Positions 16,262 to 24,991 of a stretch of 28,894 nucleotides of DNA are shown here, piece after piece (the first letter of the stretch is position 1; each line of letters opens with the position of its first letter). This DNA comes from JAMCRM01 sp041685075. Its GTDB lineage: Bacteria > Acidobacteriota > Terriglobia > Bryobacterales > Bryobacteraceae. Below the pieces are notes generated by a model, which did no database searches, had not been told where the DNA came from, and saw only the letters and a program-made list of their open reading frames with translations. The stretch lies in NCBI GenBank assembly GCA_041685075.1, contig JAWLGN010000030.1, positions 1 through 28,894 on the forward strand, written 5' to 3'. Position numbers and translations under genes: made by a program.

Positions 16262-16270
16262 TGGTATAAT
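16262..16270 (+). promoter_or_regulatory. Extended -10 promoter (TGG TATAAT) for the DUF1385-prfA-prmC operon
   Basis: TGGTATAAT is a perfect extended -10 with no consensus -35. The predicted transcription start is near 16277, about 20 bases before the chosen GTG at 16297. Confidence 0.6.
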
Positions 16271-16296
16271 CTAAGTGAACACCCTTGCGAGGAATT

Positions 16297-17274
16297 GTGT
16301 CCTTTCGCGCGTTTTTTCGTCTCTTTACCCATATCCAGATGATGCCGGTGCTCGAGAGCGGGGAAGAAACCCTGGTCGGCGGGCAGGCGGTCATCGAGGG
16401 CGTCATGATGCGGGCGCCCCACAGCTATTGTGTGGCGGTGCGTAAGCCCAACGGCGAACTCGCGACGGAAGAGATGCCGGTGCCCCGCATGTCCGAGCGG
16501 TACCCCGTATACAAGTACCCGGTCTTCCGCGGCGTGGGCACGCTCTACCAGGCCATGAAGCTGGGATTGCGGGCGCTGCGGTTCTCCGCCAACGCCTCGC
16601 TCGATACCGGCGAGCAAAGCGCCAAGCCGAAAGAGATCAGCGGCTGGGCCATGACCCTGAATCTGCTGTTCTCTCTCTGTTTCTTCATCTTTCTTTACAA
16701 GTTTGTGCCGCTGTACCTGGTCTCGTGGCTGGAAAAGTTCTACCCCGCGGTGGCCGGGCGCGTCGCTTTTAACCTGGTGGACGGCATCATCCGGCTGGGC
16801 ATCTTCCTGCTCTTCCTGTGGTCCGTTTCGCGGCTGAAGGATATCCGGCGGGTCTTCGAATATCACGGCGCCGAGCACAAGGTGGTGTTCAACTATGAAT
16901 CCGGCCGGCCGGTGACGGTGGCCAACGCCCAGGGCTTCAGCACCTTCCACCCCCGCTGCGGCACCAGTTTCCTGCTGGTGGTAATGCTGATCTCCATGGC
17001 GGTGTACATGGCCATCCCGTTCGAGGGTTTCGCGGGCAAGTTTCTTTCGCGCGTGCTGCTGCTGCCGCTGATTGCCGGGTTGAGCTACGAGATGATCCGC
17101 TTCGCGGCCCGGCGCCGCGGCTCGGTGCTGGCCACCCTGACGGCACCGGGCCTGTGGCTGCAACGCATCACCACCAAGCCTCCATCGGACGACCAGGCGG
17201 CCGTGGCCATCCACGCGCTCGCAGGCGCCATGGCGCTCGAAACCCAACAGGGCGGCGAAGCGATCATCGCCTGA
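16297..17274 (+). CDS. DUF1385 family membrane protein (YqhQ-like)
   Basis: 325 residues from GTG 16297, which has GAGGA just upstream (short spacing). The frame is open to a TTG at 16285, and ATGs at 16339/16342 are alternatives, so the start is uncertain. The family hallmark GGQAVIEGVMMRAPHS (~26-41) is followed by VRKPNGEL and YPVFRGVGTLYQAMKLGLRAL. Then come hydrophobic segments (MTLNLLFSLCFFIFLYKFVPLYLV and LGIFLLFLWSVSRL), the conserved YHGAEHKVVFNYESG, FHPRCGTSFLLVVML, and further membrane helices near FLSRVLLLPLIAGLSYEMIRF. The conserved His and Cys residues suggest metal binding, but no activity is established for this family. It is 9 bp from prfA; linkage of this family with the prfA/prmC pair is familiar from other phyla. 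Confidence 0.88.
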   Translation: MSFRAFFRLFTHIQMMPVLESGEETLVGGQAVIEGVMMRAPHSYCVAVRKPNGELATEEMPVPRMSERYPVYKYPVFRGVGTLYQAMKLGLRALRFSANASLDTGEQSAKPKEISGWAMTLNLLFSLCFFIFLYKFVPLYLVSWLEKFYPAVAGRVAFNLVDGIIRLGIFLLFLWSVSRLKDIRRVFEYHGAEHKVVFNYESGRPVTVANAQGFSTFHPRCGTSFLLVVMLISMAVYMAIPFEGFAGKFLSRVLLLPLIAGLSYEMIRFAARRRGSVLATLTAPGLWLQRITTKPPSDDQAAVAIHALAGAMALETQQGGEAIIA

Positions 17275-17283
17275 ACCACATCC

Positions 17284-18339
17284 ATGCACTCTATCCAGAA
17301 GCTCGAACAAATCGAGAAGCGCTTCGACGAACTCACGCGCCAACTCGCAGAGACCAGCGACGCCGAAGACTACCGCAAGATTGCCAAGGCCCGCTCCGAG
17401 TTGGAGGAGCAGGTCTATAAGTTCCGCGAGTGGAAGCGCGTCCAGAGCGAACTCCGGCAGGCGCGCGAACTGCTCGGCGAAGACGACCCGGACCTGCGCG
17501 CCATGGCGCAGGAGGAAGTGGCCCGCCTGGAGCCCGAAGCCGAGCGCATCGACGAAGAGCTGCGTATCCTGATGCTCCCCAGGGATCCCAACGACGAGAA
17601 GAACGTGGTGCTTGAAATCCGCGCCGGCACGGGCGGCGACGAGGCCACACTCTTCGCCGCCGAGGTCTTCCGCATGTACTCGCGCTACGCCGAGTCGCAG
17701 GGCTGGAAGATGGACATCACCTCCTCGAGCGAATCCGCCGTGGGGGGGCTGAAGGAGATCATCGCGCTGGTGAACGGCCGCAGGGTGTACAGCAAGCTGA
17801 AGTTCGAAAGCGGCGTGCACCGCGTGCAGCGGGTGCCGGTTACAGAGCAGCAGGGACGCGTCCACACCTCCGCCATCACGGTGGCGGTGCTGCCGGAGGC
17901 CGACGAGGTGGAGGTGAAGCTCGACCCCAAGGAGATCCGCATCGACACGTTCTGCTCTTCCGGTCCCGGCGGGCAGTCGGTGAACACCACCTATTCGGCC
18001 GTGCGGATTACACACCTGCCGACCGGCCTGGTGGTTTCCTGCCAGGACGAGAAATCCCAGATCAAGAACCGCGCCAAGGCCGAGCGCGTGCTGCGCTCCC
18101 GGCTCTACGAACTGGAACTGGAGAAGCAGCAGGCGCAGGTGGGCGCCGAGCGCCGCAGCATGGTGGGGACCGGCGACCGCAGCGAAAAGATCCGTACGTA
18201 CAACTTCCCGCAGAACCGCGTGACAGACCACCGCATCGGTCTCACCCTGCACCAGCTCGACCAGGTGATGGACGGCCGTCTGGATCCCATCATCGACGCG
18301 CTCATCACCCACTCCCAGCAGGCCGGCGCTACGGCGTAA
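17284..18339 (+). CDS. prfA: Peptide chain release factor 1
   Basis: 351 residues, near the usual RF1 length. The GGQ motif (residues 229-231, within CSSGPGGQSVNTTYSAVR) reaches the peptidyl-transferase centre. RVPVTEQQGRVHTSAITVAVLPE contains the PxT-type anticodon element (PVT, 185-187) characteristic of RF1 rather than the SPF of RF2, so it reads UAA and UAG. The N-terminal helical domain (~1-105), EIRAGTGGDEATLFA and QIKNRAKAERVLRSRLYELE are all present. It starts 9 bp after the DUF1385 gene and is followed 4 bp later by prmC, the methylase that modifies Gln231. Confidence 0.97.
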   Translation: MHSIQKLEQIEKRFDELTRQLAETSDAEDYRKIAKARSELEEQVYKFREWKRVQSELRQARELLGEDDPDLRAMAQEEVARLEPEAERIDEELRILMLPRDPNDEKNVVLEIRAGTGGDEATLFAAEVFRMYSRYAESQGWKMDITSSSESAVGGLKEIIALVNGRRVYSKLKFESGVHRVQRVPVTEQQGRVHTSAITVAVLPEADEVEVKLDPKEIRIDTFCSSGPGGQSVNTTYSAVRITHLPTGLVVSCQDEKSQIKNRAKAERVLRSRLYELELEKQQAQVGAERRSMVGTGDRSEKIRTYNFPQNRVTDHRIGLTLHQLDQVMDGRLDPIIDALITHSQQAGATA

Positions 18340-18343
18340 GGCG

Positions 18344-19171
<828 letters not shown>

Positions 19172-20626
19172 CTACCGCACCGCGATCATGACGGGGTTGG
19201 CCCCCTTGCCATCGACCGTCAGGTTCACCTCCACCGTCCCGCGCCCCGCCAGCGAGCGCGGCAGCAGCACGTTCACCTGGTCGAGCCCGCTGGAGCGGTC
19301 CTGCGGGCCGGCGTAAGCGATCTGGCAGGCGGCGCCCCCGATGGTGATGCTTCGCTGGGTCCCACCGCGAATGCCCGTGCCGTAGAACGAGACGAAGACG
19401 CGGTCCGATTCCGCGCCCAGATCGATGGGCTCCGGCGCGCAGATGCCGGCGCCGCAGCGGTAGACTTCGACGGGCGCCTGGGATCCGTCGGCACGCACGC
19501 GCAGTGCGGCCGCTGCCGCCACTCCGGCGCCGCTGCCTCCGGCCGTGAAGATCCCCGGCGCCGCCGGCTCCACCTCCGCGGTGCCCAGCGCCAGCATCCC
19601 TGCGCCGCTGCGCACCACGACCGCGGCCCTTCCCGGCGCCGTTCCCGCCGGCAGCAGATAGTTCACCTGGCCCGGCGAGACGAATAGCAGGCCCGCCGCG
19701 CGCAGCACGTTGCGGCTGTCCCGCACGTAGAGGGTGGTGCCGCCGATTTCGGTGGGGAGCGGTGGCCCTCCGGCCGAGCTCGCGCCGGCCGCCAGTCCCG
19801 CGCCGAAGGCCGAGACGATCGAGTCCGGTGCGACAGCCGCCCTGAAGCTCGCCGCCGATACGCTCGTCACCGCGGGCCAGGAGGCGCGGCATGCACTGGC
19901 ACTATCCACGAACGACCCCGAGTTCACCACCATGGCCATTTCCGCATAGACCTTCGCAGGCGTCACGGGGGAGTCGTAGGAGGACGGCGAAACCCACTCG
20001 CTCCCCGCCGCCGGACAACCCAGCAGCCCGCACTCGAGCGCCACGGGCGTGGGGGGAAAGTAGAGCGTCTGGATGAGTTCGTCGCGCCCGCCGGGGTCGA
20101 GTTCGTAGAGCGAGATGAAGTTCGTCCCGTGCTCGTACGAAGCGACGTCGCGGCAACCGCCCTGATCGGGCAGTCCGTCGCCATCGGTATCGAAGGGACA
20201 TCGTACTGGAATGTCCACCGTCAGGGTCCCCAGCACGTTCGGCTCGGGTGAGACCTGCGCGGTGCAGTTCTCCGCGTTGTAGAGCGTGCAGTTGGGGGCG
20301 CGGTAACGCGGCTGGTCCGTGCAACTGTTCCACTCGTACCAGCCATCGGTGCAGTTGGTGCGGCAATTGCCCTGGTTATCGCAGATGCGGGTGTCGTGGC
20401 ACCATCCCTGAAACTGGTGGCCGTTGAGTTTCGGGCCGAAGTTCGAAACGGCGCCCCAGTTGCCGAAAGGCGCGGTGTGTACGATCAGCGGACCCGGGCA
20501 CTCGGCTGCAATCGGGCCGCTGACGCGGCGCGCGCGGTTCAGCCCGGCAATCGAAAGGCGGCAAACCTGCCCCTCCACCGCCGAAACAGCAGACCAGCAA
20601 AGCGCGGCGGCAAGCACCATCCGCAT
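19172..20626 (-). CDS. Secreted Cys-rich protein with Solibacter-type C-terminal domain (TIGR03437-like)
   Basis: 484 residues. The ATG at 20626 has AGGAGG four to five bases upstream and opens a signal peptide (~1-19, cleavage near VEGQVC). Residues ~20-250 are unusual, with about 18 Cys including a dense block CHDTRICDNQGNCRTNC and a calcium-loop-like DTDGDGLPDQ (146-155) of the thrombospondin-3/dockerin kind. Residues ~253-484 match the domain first catalogued in Solibacter as TIGR03437: SFRAAVAPDSIVSAFGAGLA, FVSPGQVNYLLPAGTAPG, PGIFTAGGSGAGVAAAAALRV, VFVSFYGTGIRG, and the closing LDQVNVLLPRSLAGRGTVEVNL. That domain is a beta-rich module on extracytoplasmic proteins, with no known biochemical role. 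The N-terminal half has no family I recognise. It is divergent from dinB. Confidence 0.88.
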   Translation of the reverse strand: MRMVLAAALCWSAVSAVEGQVCRLSIAGLNRARRVSGPIAAECPGPLIVHTAPFGNWGAVSNFGPKLNGHQFQGWCHDTRICDNQGNCRTNCTDGWYEWNSCTDQPRYRAPNCTLYNAENCTAQVSPEPNVLGTLTVDIPVRCPFDTDGDGLPDQGGCRDVASYEHGTNFISLYELDPGGRDELIQTLYFPPTPVALECGLLGCPAAGSEWVSPSSYDSPVTPAKVYAEMAMVVNSGSFVDSASACRASWPAVTSVSAASFRAAVAPDSIVSAFGAGLAAGASSAGGPPLPTEIGGTTLYVRDSRNVLRAAGLLFVSPGQVNYLLPAGTAPGRAAVVVRSGAGMLALGTAEVEPAAPGIFTAGGSGAGVAAAAALRVRADGSQAPVEVYRCGAGICAPEPIDLGAESDRVFVSFYGTGIRGGTQRSITIGGAACQIAYAGPQDRSSGLDQVNVLLPRSLAGRGTVEVNLTVDGKGANPVMIAVR

Positions 20627-20651
20627 AGCCCCTCCTCGATGGAACCGGGGC

Positions 20652-20657
20652 TATTCT
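20652..20657 (+). promoter_or_regulatory. Possible -10 box (TATTCT) for dinB
   Basis: TATTCT lies 54 bases before the dinB ATG without a clear -35. If used, transcription would start near 20664, just before the hairpin at 20673-20700. Confidence 0.3.
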
Positions 20658-20672
20658 ACTACCTTCCGGCCG

Positions 20673-20700
20673 CCGGCGCTCCCCGCGCGCAAAGCGCCGG
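20673..20700 (+). promoter_or_regulatory. 8-bp perfect hairpin in the dinB leader
   Basis: CCGGCGCT (20673-20680) and AGCGCCGG (20693-20700) form a perfect 8-bp stem with a 12-nt loop, ending 11 bases before the ATG at 20712. No Shine-Dalgarno site lies between the hairpin and ATG. It may be an operator or an RNA structure controlling dinB; no T tract follows. Confidence 0.45.
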
Positions 20701-20711
20701 ACGGTATCCTA

Positions 20712-21953
20712 ATGGGTGAGCAAGTGACGACCATCTTCCACGTGGATATGGACGCCTTCTTCGTCTCGGTCGAAGAGTTGTTCGATCCGTCGTTGAAGGG
20801 CAAGCCCGTGGTGGTCGGGGGCCGGCCCGACGAGCGGGGCGTGGTTTCAGCGGCTTCCTATGAAGCGCGCAAGTTCGGGGTGCATTCGGCCATGCCGCTG
20901 CGCACGGCGTACAAGCATTGCCCGCAGGCCGTTTTCGTGGACGGGCATCCGGAACGCTACCGCGAATACTCCCGGCGCGTTTTCGAGGTGCTGCGGCGCT
21001 TCTCCCCGGTAGTGGGGATGGCCTCCATCGACGAGGCCTACCTCGATATGACCGGCACCGAACGGCTCCACGGCCCGCCCCTGGCCGCCGCCCACAAGCT
21101 GCACGAGGCCGTACGGCAAGAGACGGGCCTGGCCTGCTCCATAGGGATCGCCACCTCCCGGCTGGTGGCCAAGATCTGCTCGGACCAGGCCAAGCGCAAC
21201 GGCATCCTGTGGGTGATTCCGGGCCAGGAGGCGCGCTTCCTCGCCCCGCTTGACGTGCGCCGCATCCCGGGCGTGGGCAAGGTCACGGAAAAGCACCTGT
21301 TGGCCGCGGGCATCCGCAAGATAGGGGACCTGGCTCGCCTGGACGAGCAGTTTTTGGAGCGCCGCTTCGGCAAGGTCGGGCTGGCGCTGGCGGGCAAGGC
21401 GCGAGGCGAGGATGCCGGCGGCTGGTTCGACACCCCGATCGGCGCCGCCACCGACCCCAAGTCCGTCAGCCACGAGCACACCTTCACGCACGATACGGCC
21501 GACGCCGCGCTGCTCGAATCCACGCTGGCGCGGTTGAGCGAGATGGTCGGGCGCCGCCTGCGCGAGTATGGCCTGCACGCCCGCACCGTGCAGATCAAGC
21601 TGCGTTACTCGGACTTCACCACCATCACCCGCGCGCACTCCATCGCCCGGCCCACGCAGCTCGATACGGATCTGTTTGAAACCGCGCGCACGCTGTTCCG
21701 CCATAACTGGAAGCCCGGTGCGGCCGTGCGGCTGCTGGGCGTGCACGCATCCGGTTTCGGCGCCGATGCCGGCCAACTCGACCTGCTCGGCGAAGATCGC
21801 CGCGAGCGCTGGAACAAGGCCCTGGCCGCCGCCGACCGCCTGCGCGATAAGTACGGCGAATCGGCCATTGGCCTCGCCACCGGGTTGAAAGGCGGCTTCC
21901 GCGAGCGCGTGCACGAAAACCCCGCCGGCCTGCCGGGAAAGGGCAAGCCGTAG
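20712..21953 (+). CDS. dinB: DNA polymerase IV (Y-family translesion polymerase)
   Basis: 413 residues. Palm motifs HVDMDAFFVSVEE (D12, D14) and SIDEAYLDMTG (D107, E108) supply the catalytic carboxylates. YEARKFGVHSAMP is the fingers motif, CSIGIATSRLVAKICSDQAKRNG follows, and IPGVGKVTEKHLLAAGI is the helix-hairpin-helix of the thumb. The little-finger domain covers ~240-345, and QLDLLGE near the C-terminus is a clamp-binding-like motif for the beta sliding clamp. The enzyme copies damaged DNA with low fidelity. The ATG at 20712 is chosen because FHVDMD normally lies within the first ~12 residues; the frame is open upstream to 20424, and a GTG at 20724 is another option. There is no Shine-Dalgarno site. 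The neighbouring MutS-like gene is convergent. Confidence 0.96.
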   Translation: MGEQVTTIFHVDMDAFFVSVEELFDPSLKGKPVVVGGRPDERGVVSAASYEARKFGVHSAMPLRTAYKHCPQAVFVDGHPERYREYSRRVFEVLRRFSPVVGMASIDEAYLDMTGTERLHGPPLAAAHKLHEAVRQETGLACSIGIATSRLVAKICSDQAKRNGILWVIPGQEARFLAPLDVRRIPGVGKVTEKHLLAAGIRKIGDLARLDEQFLERRFGKVGLALAGKARGEDAGGWFDTPIGAATDPKSVSHEHTFTHDTADAALLESTLARLSEMVGRRLREYGLHARTVQIKLRYSDFTTITRAHSIARPTQLDTDLFETARTLFRHNWKPGAAVRLLGVHASGFGADAGQLDLLGEDRRERWNKALAAADRLRDKYGESAIGLATGLKGGFRERVHENPAGLPGKGKP

Positions 21954-22178
21954 GGGGCGCCGCGATCGCCGCCGCGTGTCGCCCGATTAGCCTCCGGCCT
22001 GGTCTCCCGCCGGCGCAGTAATCAGTCCCGTCGCGGGCGCATCGTTTCAGTTACTCCGTGCGTCGCTCGGCCTCTACTGGAGCACCTGCCGCAACCGATA
22101 TCTTCTTCATGCGTTCTGCGGTCATCTTCGGATGTCCACGGGTTTCGTCTTTACATTTGGACGGCGGTAGGTATGCCG
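21954..22178. other. 225-bp convergent intergenic region, no gene supported
   Basis: It lies between the dinB stop and the stop of the MutS-like gene. Only short inverted repeats were seen, such as CCCG-TCG-CGGG near 22026-22037. A 24-codon minus-strand frame (22051-22125) has no ribosome site. The sequence is less GC-rich than the flanking genes and could be decayed coding sequence, but nothing is recognisable. Confidence 0.4.
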
Positions 22179-23966
22179 CTACACCTCCAGCCCCACCGAC
22201 CGCATCAGCTCCAGGGCGTTGCTCTTCCGCACCACGCCCGGACGCAGGAGGTAGTCGAAGTACAGCTTGCCGTTCTCCAGCCGGTCTTCGAAATGCACGT
22301 TGCCGGCGCGGGGGGCCAGAACTCCGGCGATATCGGCCAGCGCCAGGTCGTGCGTGGTGACCAGCCCGATGGCCCCGCGCTCCACCAGCCCGCGCACGAT
22401 GGCTTCGGCGCCGATGCGCCGGTCGTGCGAGTTGGTGCCGTGCAGGAATTCGTCCAGCAGAAAGAGCACCGGGATGGGGCCGCCGGTGAGATCCACGATC
22501 TGGCGCAGGCGGGTAATCTCGGCATAAAAGCGCGAGCTGCCGGCCTGGAGCGAATCGGTCACCCGGATAACCGCCGCCGGGTGCAGGGGCGACATGCGCA
22601 GACGCCGGGCACGCACCGGGGCGCCGGCCTGCGCCAGCACCGCGTTCACCCCCACGGTGCGCAGCAGGGTGCTCTTGCCGGACATGTTGGAGCCGCTCAC
22701 CACCAGCACCCGCAGGTGGTCGCCCAGCGCCACGTCGTTCGGCACCGCGCGGTCCGGCGCCAGGAAGGGGTGCGCCAGTCCCTCGCCCTCGAAACGCGCG
22801 CCGTCGGTGACGATCTCCGGAAACGGGTCCGCGGGATGCTCGTAGGCATAGCCGGCGAGCGAGGAGAGCGCCTCCATCTCCCCTACCGCCTGGATCCAGC
22901 GGCGCACCTCGGGGCCGGAGCCGGCGCGCCAGGCCTCCACCGCGAAGGCCAGTTGCACGGTCCATAGCACGAACGGATCGATCAGCTTCACCAGGACGTT
23001 GTCGCGCGAATCCACCAGTTCGGCCAGCCGCTGGAGCCGTGCGATGCGGCGCGAAGGCGGCCAGCCCGCGCTCTCGAGTTCGTTCCGCAGCGCCGCCAGC
23101 CGCGGCGAGACGAAGCGTTCGCGCTCCAGCCGCACCAACACCTGGGAGAGCACCGCCAGGTCGTGCGCGGCGCCTTCCACTTCTTCGATGGCCTGCGCCA
23201 CGCGCCGGCGCAGCGCCAGGATGAGGCCCGCCTCCGCCAGCACCACCAGAAGGAACGGCAGCCGCACGCCCCACCCCGCCCAGGCCACAGCGCCGGCGAC
23301 CGCCGCCACCGCCAGCGCCGCCGCCGGTACGCGCAGCCACAGGGAGGCGAACAGCGGCGCGCGCTCGCCCCATGCCGCCAGGGTTTCGGGATGAACGCCC
23401 GAGCGCACGTCTTCGCCGAGAACCGCCAGGTCTTCCCGCAGGTCCAGCACGGGGCGCAGTTCTTCCACCGCCGCCTGCCGCTCCCGCACCGCGGCGGGCG
23501 GCGCGGGCGCGCGCAGCCAGCCGGCCAGCACTTCCTCCCCCATGGCCGTACGTGCCGCCGAGAGCAGATCGAACAGCGACCCCTTGCCGAACAGGTCCAG
23601 GTCCTGCGCATAGGGGTGCGAGGGATCGATAAACCGATCGCCGCTTTCGCCCGCGCCCATCCAGCGGCCCTCCAGCCGCGCGAGCGCCTTCTCGTAATAG
23701 GCCGCGGCGCGCTCCGCGGCACGACGCTCACGCAGCACGCGCTCGTGCACCACGGCCAGCGCCACGAAGACTGCCGCGGGCGCCAGCAGCCACCAGCCCG
23801 AGAGCGCCCCGCGCGCCAGCGCCAGCCAGGCGATCCCCAACGCCGCGAGCACTACCAATAGCCGCAGGTTGCCCAGGGTGCGATGCCTGCCGTCGTGCCT
23901 GGCGGCGGCGGCGCGCCGCGCTTCGAGGCGGCGCGTGTATTCGGCGTGCGGCGATTCGATCTCCAT
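22179..23966 (-). CDS. Membrane-anchored MutS-like ATPase
   Basis: 595 residues. The C-terminal third is a MutS domain V ATPase: VVSGSNMSGKSTLLR (Walker A, ~423-435), DSLQAGSSRFYAEITR, LFLLDEFLHGTNSHDR (Walker B, D505/E506) and TTHDLALADI (His539). A MutS-type core/lever-like helical region (~120-345) precedes it. The protein lacks the mismatch-recognition domain I and the Smr nuclease of MutS2. It has two pairs of strongly hydrophobic segments (~35-52 with ~57-73, and ~212-230 with ~236-252), predicting insertion in the inner membrane. Such TM-containing MutS relatives are annotated in several phyla, but their role is not established, and mismatch repair is unlikely from this architecture. 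The ATG at 23966 has only a GA-rich stretch upstream. Confidence 0.88.
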   Translation of the reverse strand: MEIESPHAEYTRRLEARRAAAARHDGRHRTLGNLRLLVVLAALGIAWLALARGALSGWWLLAPAAVFVALAVVHERVLRERRAAERAAAYYEKALARLEGRWMGAGESGDRFIDPSHPYAQDLDLFGKGSLFDLLSAARTAMGEEVLAGWLRAPAPPAAVRERQAAVEELRPVLDLREDLAVLGEDVRSGVHPETLAAWGERAPLFASLWLRVPAAALAVAAVAGAVAWAGWGVRLPFLLVVLAEAGLILALRRRVAQAIEEVEGAAHDLAVLSQVLVRLERERFVSPRLAALRNELESAGWPPSRRIARLQRLAELVDSRDNVLVKLIDPFVLWTVQLAFAVEAWRAGSGPEVRRWIQAVGEMEALSSLAGYAYEHPADPFPEIVTDGARFEGEGLAHPFLAPDRAVPNDVALGDHLRVLVVSGSNMSGKSTLLRTVGVNAVLAQAGAPVRARRLRMSPLHPAAVIRVTDSLQAGSSRFYAEITRLRQIVDLTGGPIPVLFLLDEFLHGTNSHDRRIGAEAIVRGLVERGAIGLVTTHDLALADIAGVLAPRAGNVHFEDRLENGKLYFDYLLRPGVVRKSNALELMRSVGLEV

Positions 23967-24052
23967 GGGTTCTCTTCTATTGTTGCGCGCCTCGCGCCGC
24001 CGCGCAGGAATTGAGGACCGTCATCCGCGGCAAGAGGCGTAAAACCCTTTTT

Positions 24053-24064
24053 CGTACCGGTACG
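24053..24064. promoter_or_regulatory. 12-bp perfect palindrome CGTACCGGTACG
   Basis: A perfect dyad in the 238-bp gap between the divergent MutS-like and PEP-CTERM genes. A second, smaller dyad ATCC-CAT-GGAT lies at 24074-24084. The form suits a dimeric repressor or activator site, but no regulator is identified. Confidence 0.4.
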
Positions 24065-24174
24065 GTTCCACGGATCCCATGGATACCCGCGTATAGAACT
24101 GAGTTACGCCCACAACTTACATGGACCCTTGGTCTATTGTGGCGTGGGGAAGTCCACCTTAGACTCGATGCGAA

Positions 24175-24196
24175 GCCGCAGACTTGCGGCCAGGAG
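24175..24196 (+). promoter_or_regulatory. Hairpin directly upstream of a strong Shine-Dalgarno site
   Basis: GCCGCA (24175-24180) pairs with TGCGGC (24185-24190) around GACT. One base later comes AGGAG (24192-24196), eight bases before the TTG start at 24205. The AGGAG fixes the start. The hairpin could tune access to it. Confidence 0.5.
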
Positions 24197-24204
24197 TATT
24201 CGCA

Positions 24205-24939
24205 TTGATTTGCACGCAGCGAGTCCTTATCCGCCTTGTGGCCGCCGCTCTGATGTCGACCGCCGCGGCCTGGGCTTATACCATCACTTATGAAGGCGCC
24301 AGCCCCGACGGCGAACTGAGCGCATCGGCGGAGTTTACCTTTTCCTCCGGCAAGCTGGAGCTTACGATAGTTAACACGTCGTTGGTTACTGCAACGAATC
24401 CGGGCATGCTCCTCACCGGCGTGTTCTTCAAGCTGGATGCGCCGGTGTCACTGCGTCCGGTGAGCGGCGAACTCTCCAGCGGGAGCACGTTTGTAGGTTC
24501 GCAGCAGTCGCTTCCCTCCCACGCCGTAGGCGCGAACTGGGGCTACAACTCCCATTTCCGATTCGCGGGGGGCTGGTGGATGGGGGTCGGCTCCGCAGGC
24601 ATGGATGTCTTCGGAAAAGGGAGTTTCGGATGCGGAGGCAAGGGCAATCCCTGCAACAACGTGAACGGTCCCAACTACTCCATCGTGCCCAGCGTCTTCG
24701 AGCCGAACCACGGCGTTCCCCCGATGAAACCGGCGATCAGGAACGGCATCGTCCTTACATGGGAGGCCGATGCGGCGCCGGTGGTCACCGACGTATGGTT
24801 CAACTTCGGAACCGACCTGGCCGAGGGCGGCTTTTACGGAAAGGAGTTGACTCACGCGCCCGAGCCGGGCGCCATCGTGCTCACGGCGCTAGGGCTGGCC
24901 GGCCTGGCCGGTATCCGGCGGCTCCGGCGGCGCGCCTGA
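24205..24939 (+). CDS. PEP-CTERM sorting-domain protein
   Basis: 244 residues from TTG 24205, chosen because AGGAG lies eight bases upstream; the in-frame TTG at 24184 sits inside the leader hairpin. The signal peptide covers ~1-26 (LIRLVAAALMSTAAAWA). The mature part is beta-rich with YTITYEGASPDGELSASAEFTF, a Gly/Asn-rich centre with the two Cys of FGCGGKGNPCNN, and WFNFGTDLAEGGFYG. The C-terminus is a complete PEP-CTERM tripartite tail: APEPGA, a hydrophobic helix (IVLTALGLAGLAG) and the basic end IRRLRRRA. Such proteins are processed by exosortase and exported to the surface or extracellular matrix. No exosortase gene is in the window. Codon use here is less GC-biased than in the neighbours. 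Confidence 0.88.
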   Translation: MICTQRVLIRLVAAALMSTAAAWAYTITYEGASPDGELSASAEFTFSSGKLELTIVNTSLVTATNPGMLLTGVFFKLDAPVSLRPVSGELSSGSTFVGSQQSLPSHAVGANWGYNSHFRFAGGWWMGVGSAGMDVFGKGSFGCGGKGNPCNNVNGPNYSIVPSVFEPNHGVPPMKPAIRNGIVLTWEADAAPVVTDVWFNFGTDLAEGGFYGKELTHAPEPGAIVLTALGLAGLAGIRRLRRRA

Positions 24940-24976
24940 GCCGCCGCCCCGCTGCGCCTCGGCCCGGCGCGCCCCA

Positions 24977-24985
24977 TGTTAAACT
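24977..24985 (+). promoter_or_regulatory. Extended -10 box (TGT TAAACT) before nuoA
   Basis: TGTTAAACT ends six bases before the ATG at 24992. The predicted transcription start coincides with the ATG, and no Shine-Dalgarno site is present. A leaderless nuoA transcript is inferred. Confidence 0.45.
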
Positions 24986-24991
24986 TGGCCT

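Noticed and set aside
22051..22125. Short minus-strand frame starting MTAERMKKIS, 24 codons
   Set aside because: No ribosome site, too short, no homologue recognised. It could be a relic of a DNA-binding tail but nothing supports that.
22051..23373. 440-codon minus-strand frame overlapping the MutS-like gene
   Set aside because: Gly/Arg/Ala-rich shadow of the MutS-like coding sequence, with no motifs of its own.
24001..24183. Possible c-di-GMP riboswitch or tRNA-like element before the PEP-CTERM gene
   Set aside because: No GEMM core or cloverleaf could be drawn. Only short dyads are present.
24011..24208. 65-codon plus-strand frame upstream of the PEP-CTERM gene
   Set aside because: No Shine-Dalgarno, overlaps the start of the better-supported gene, and covers the palindrome and hairpin region. 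It looks like leader sequence.
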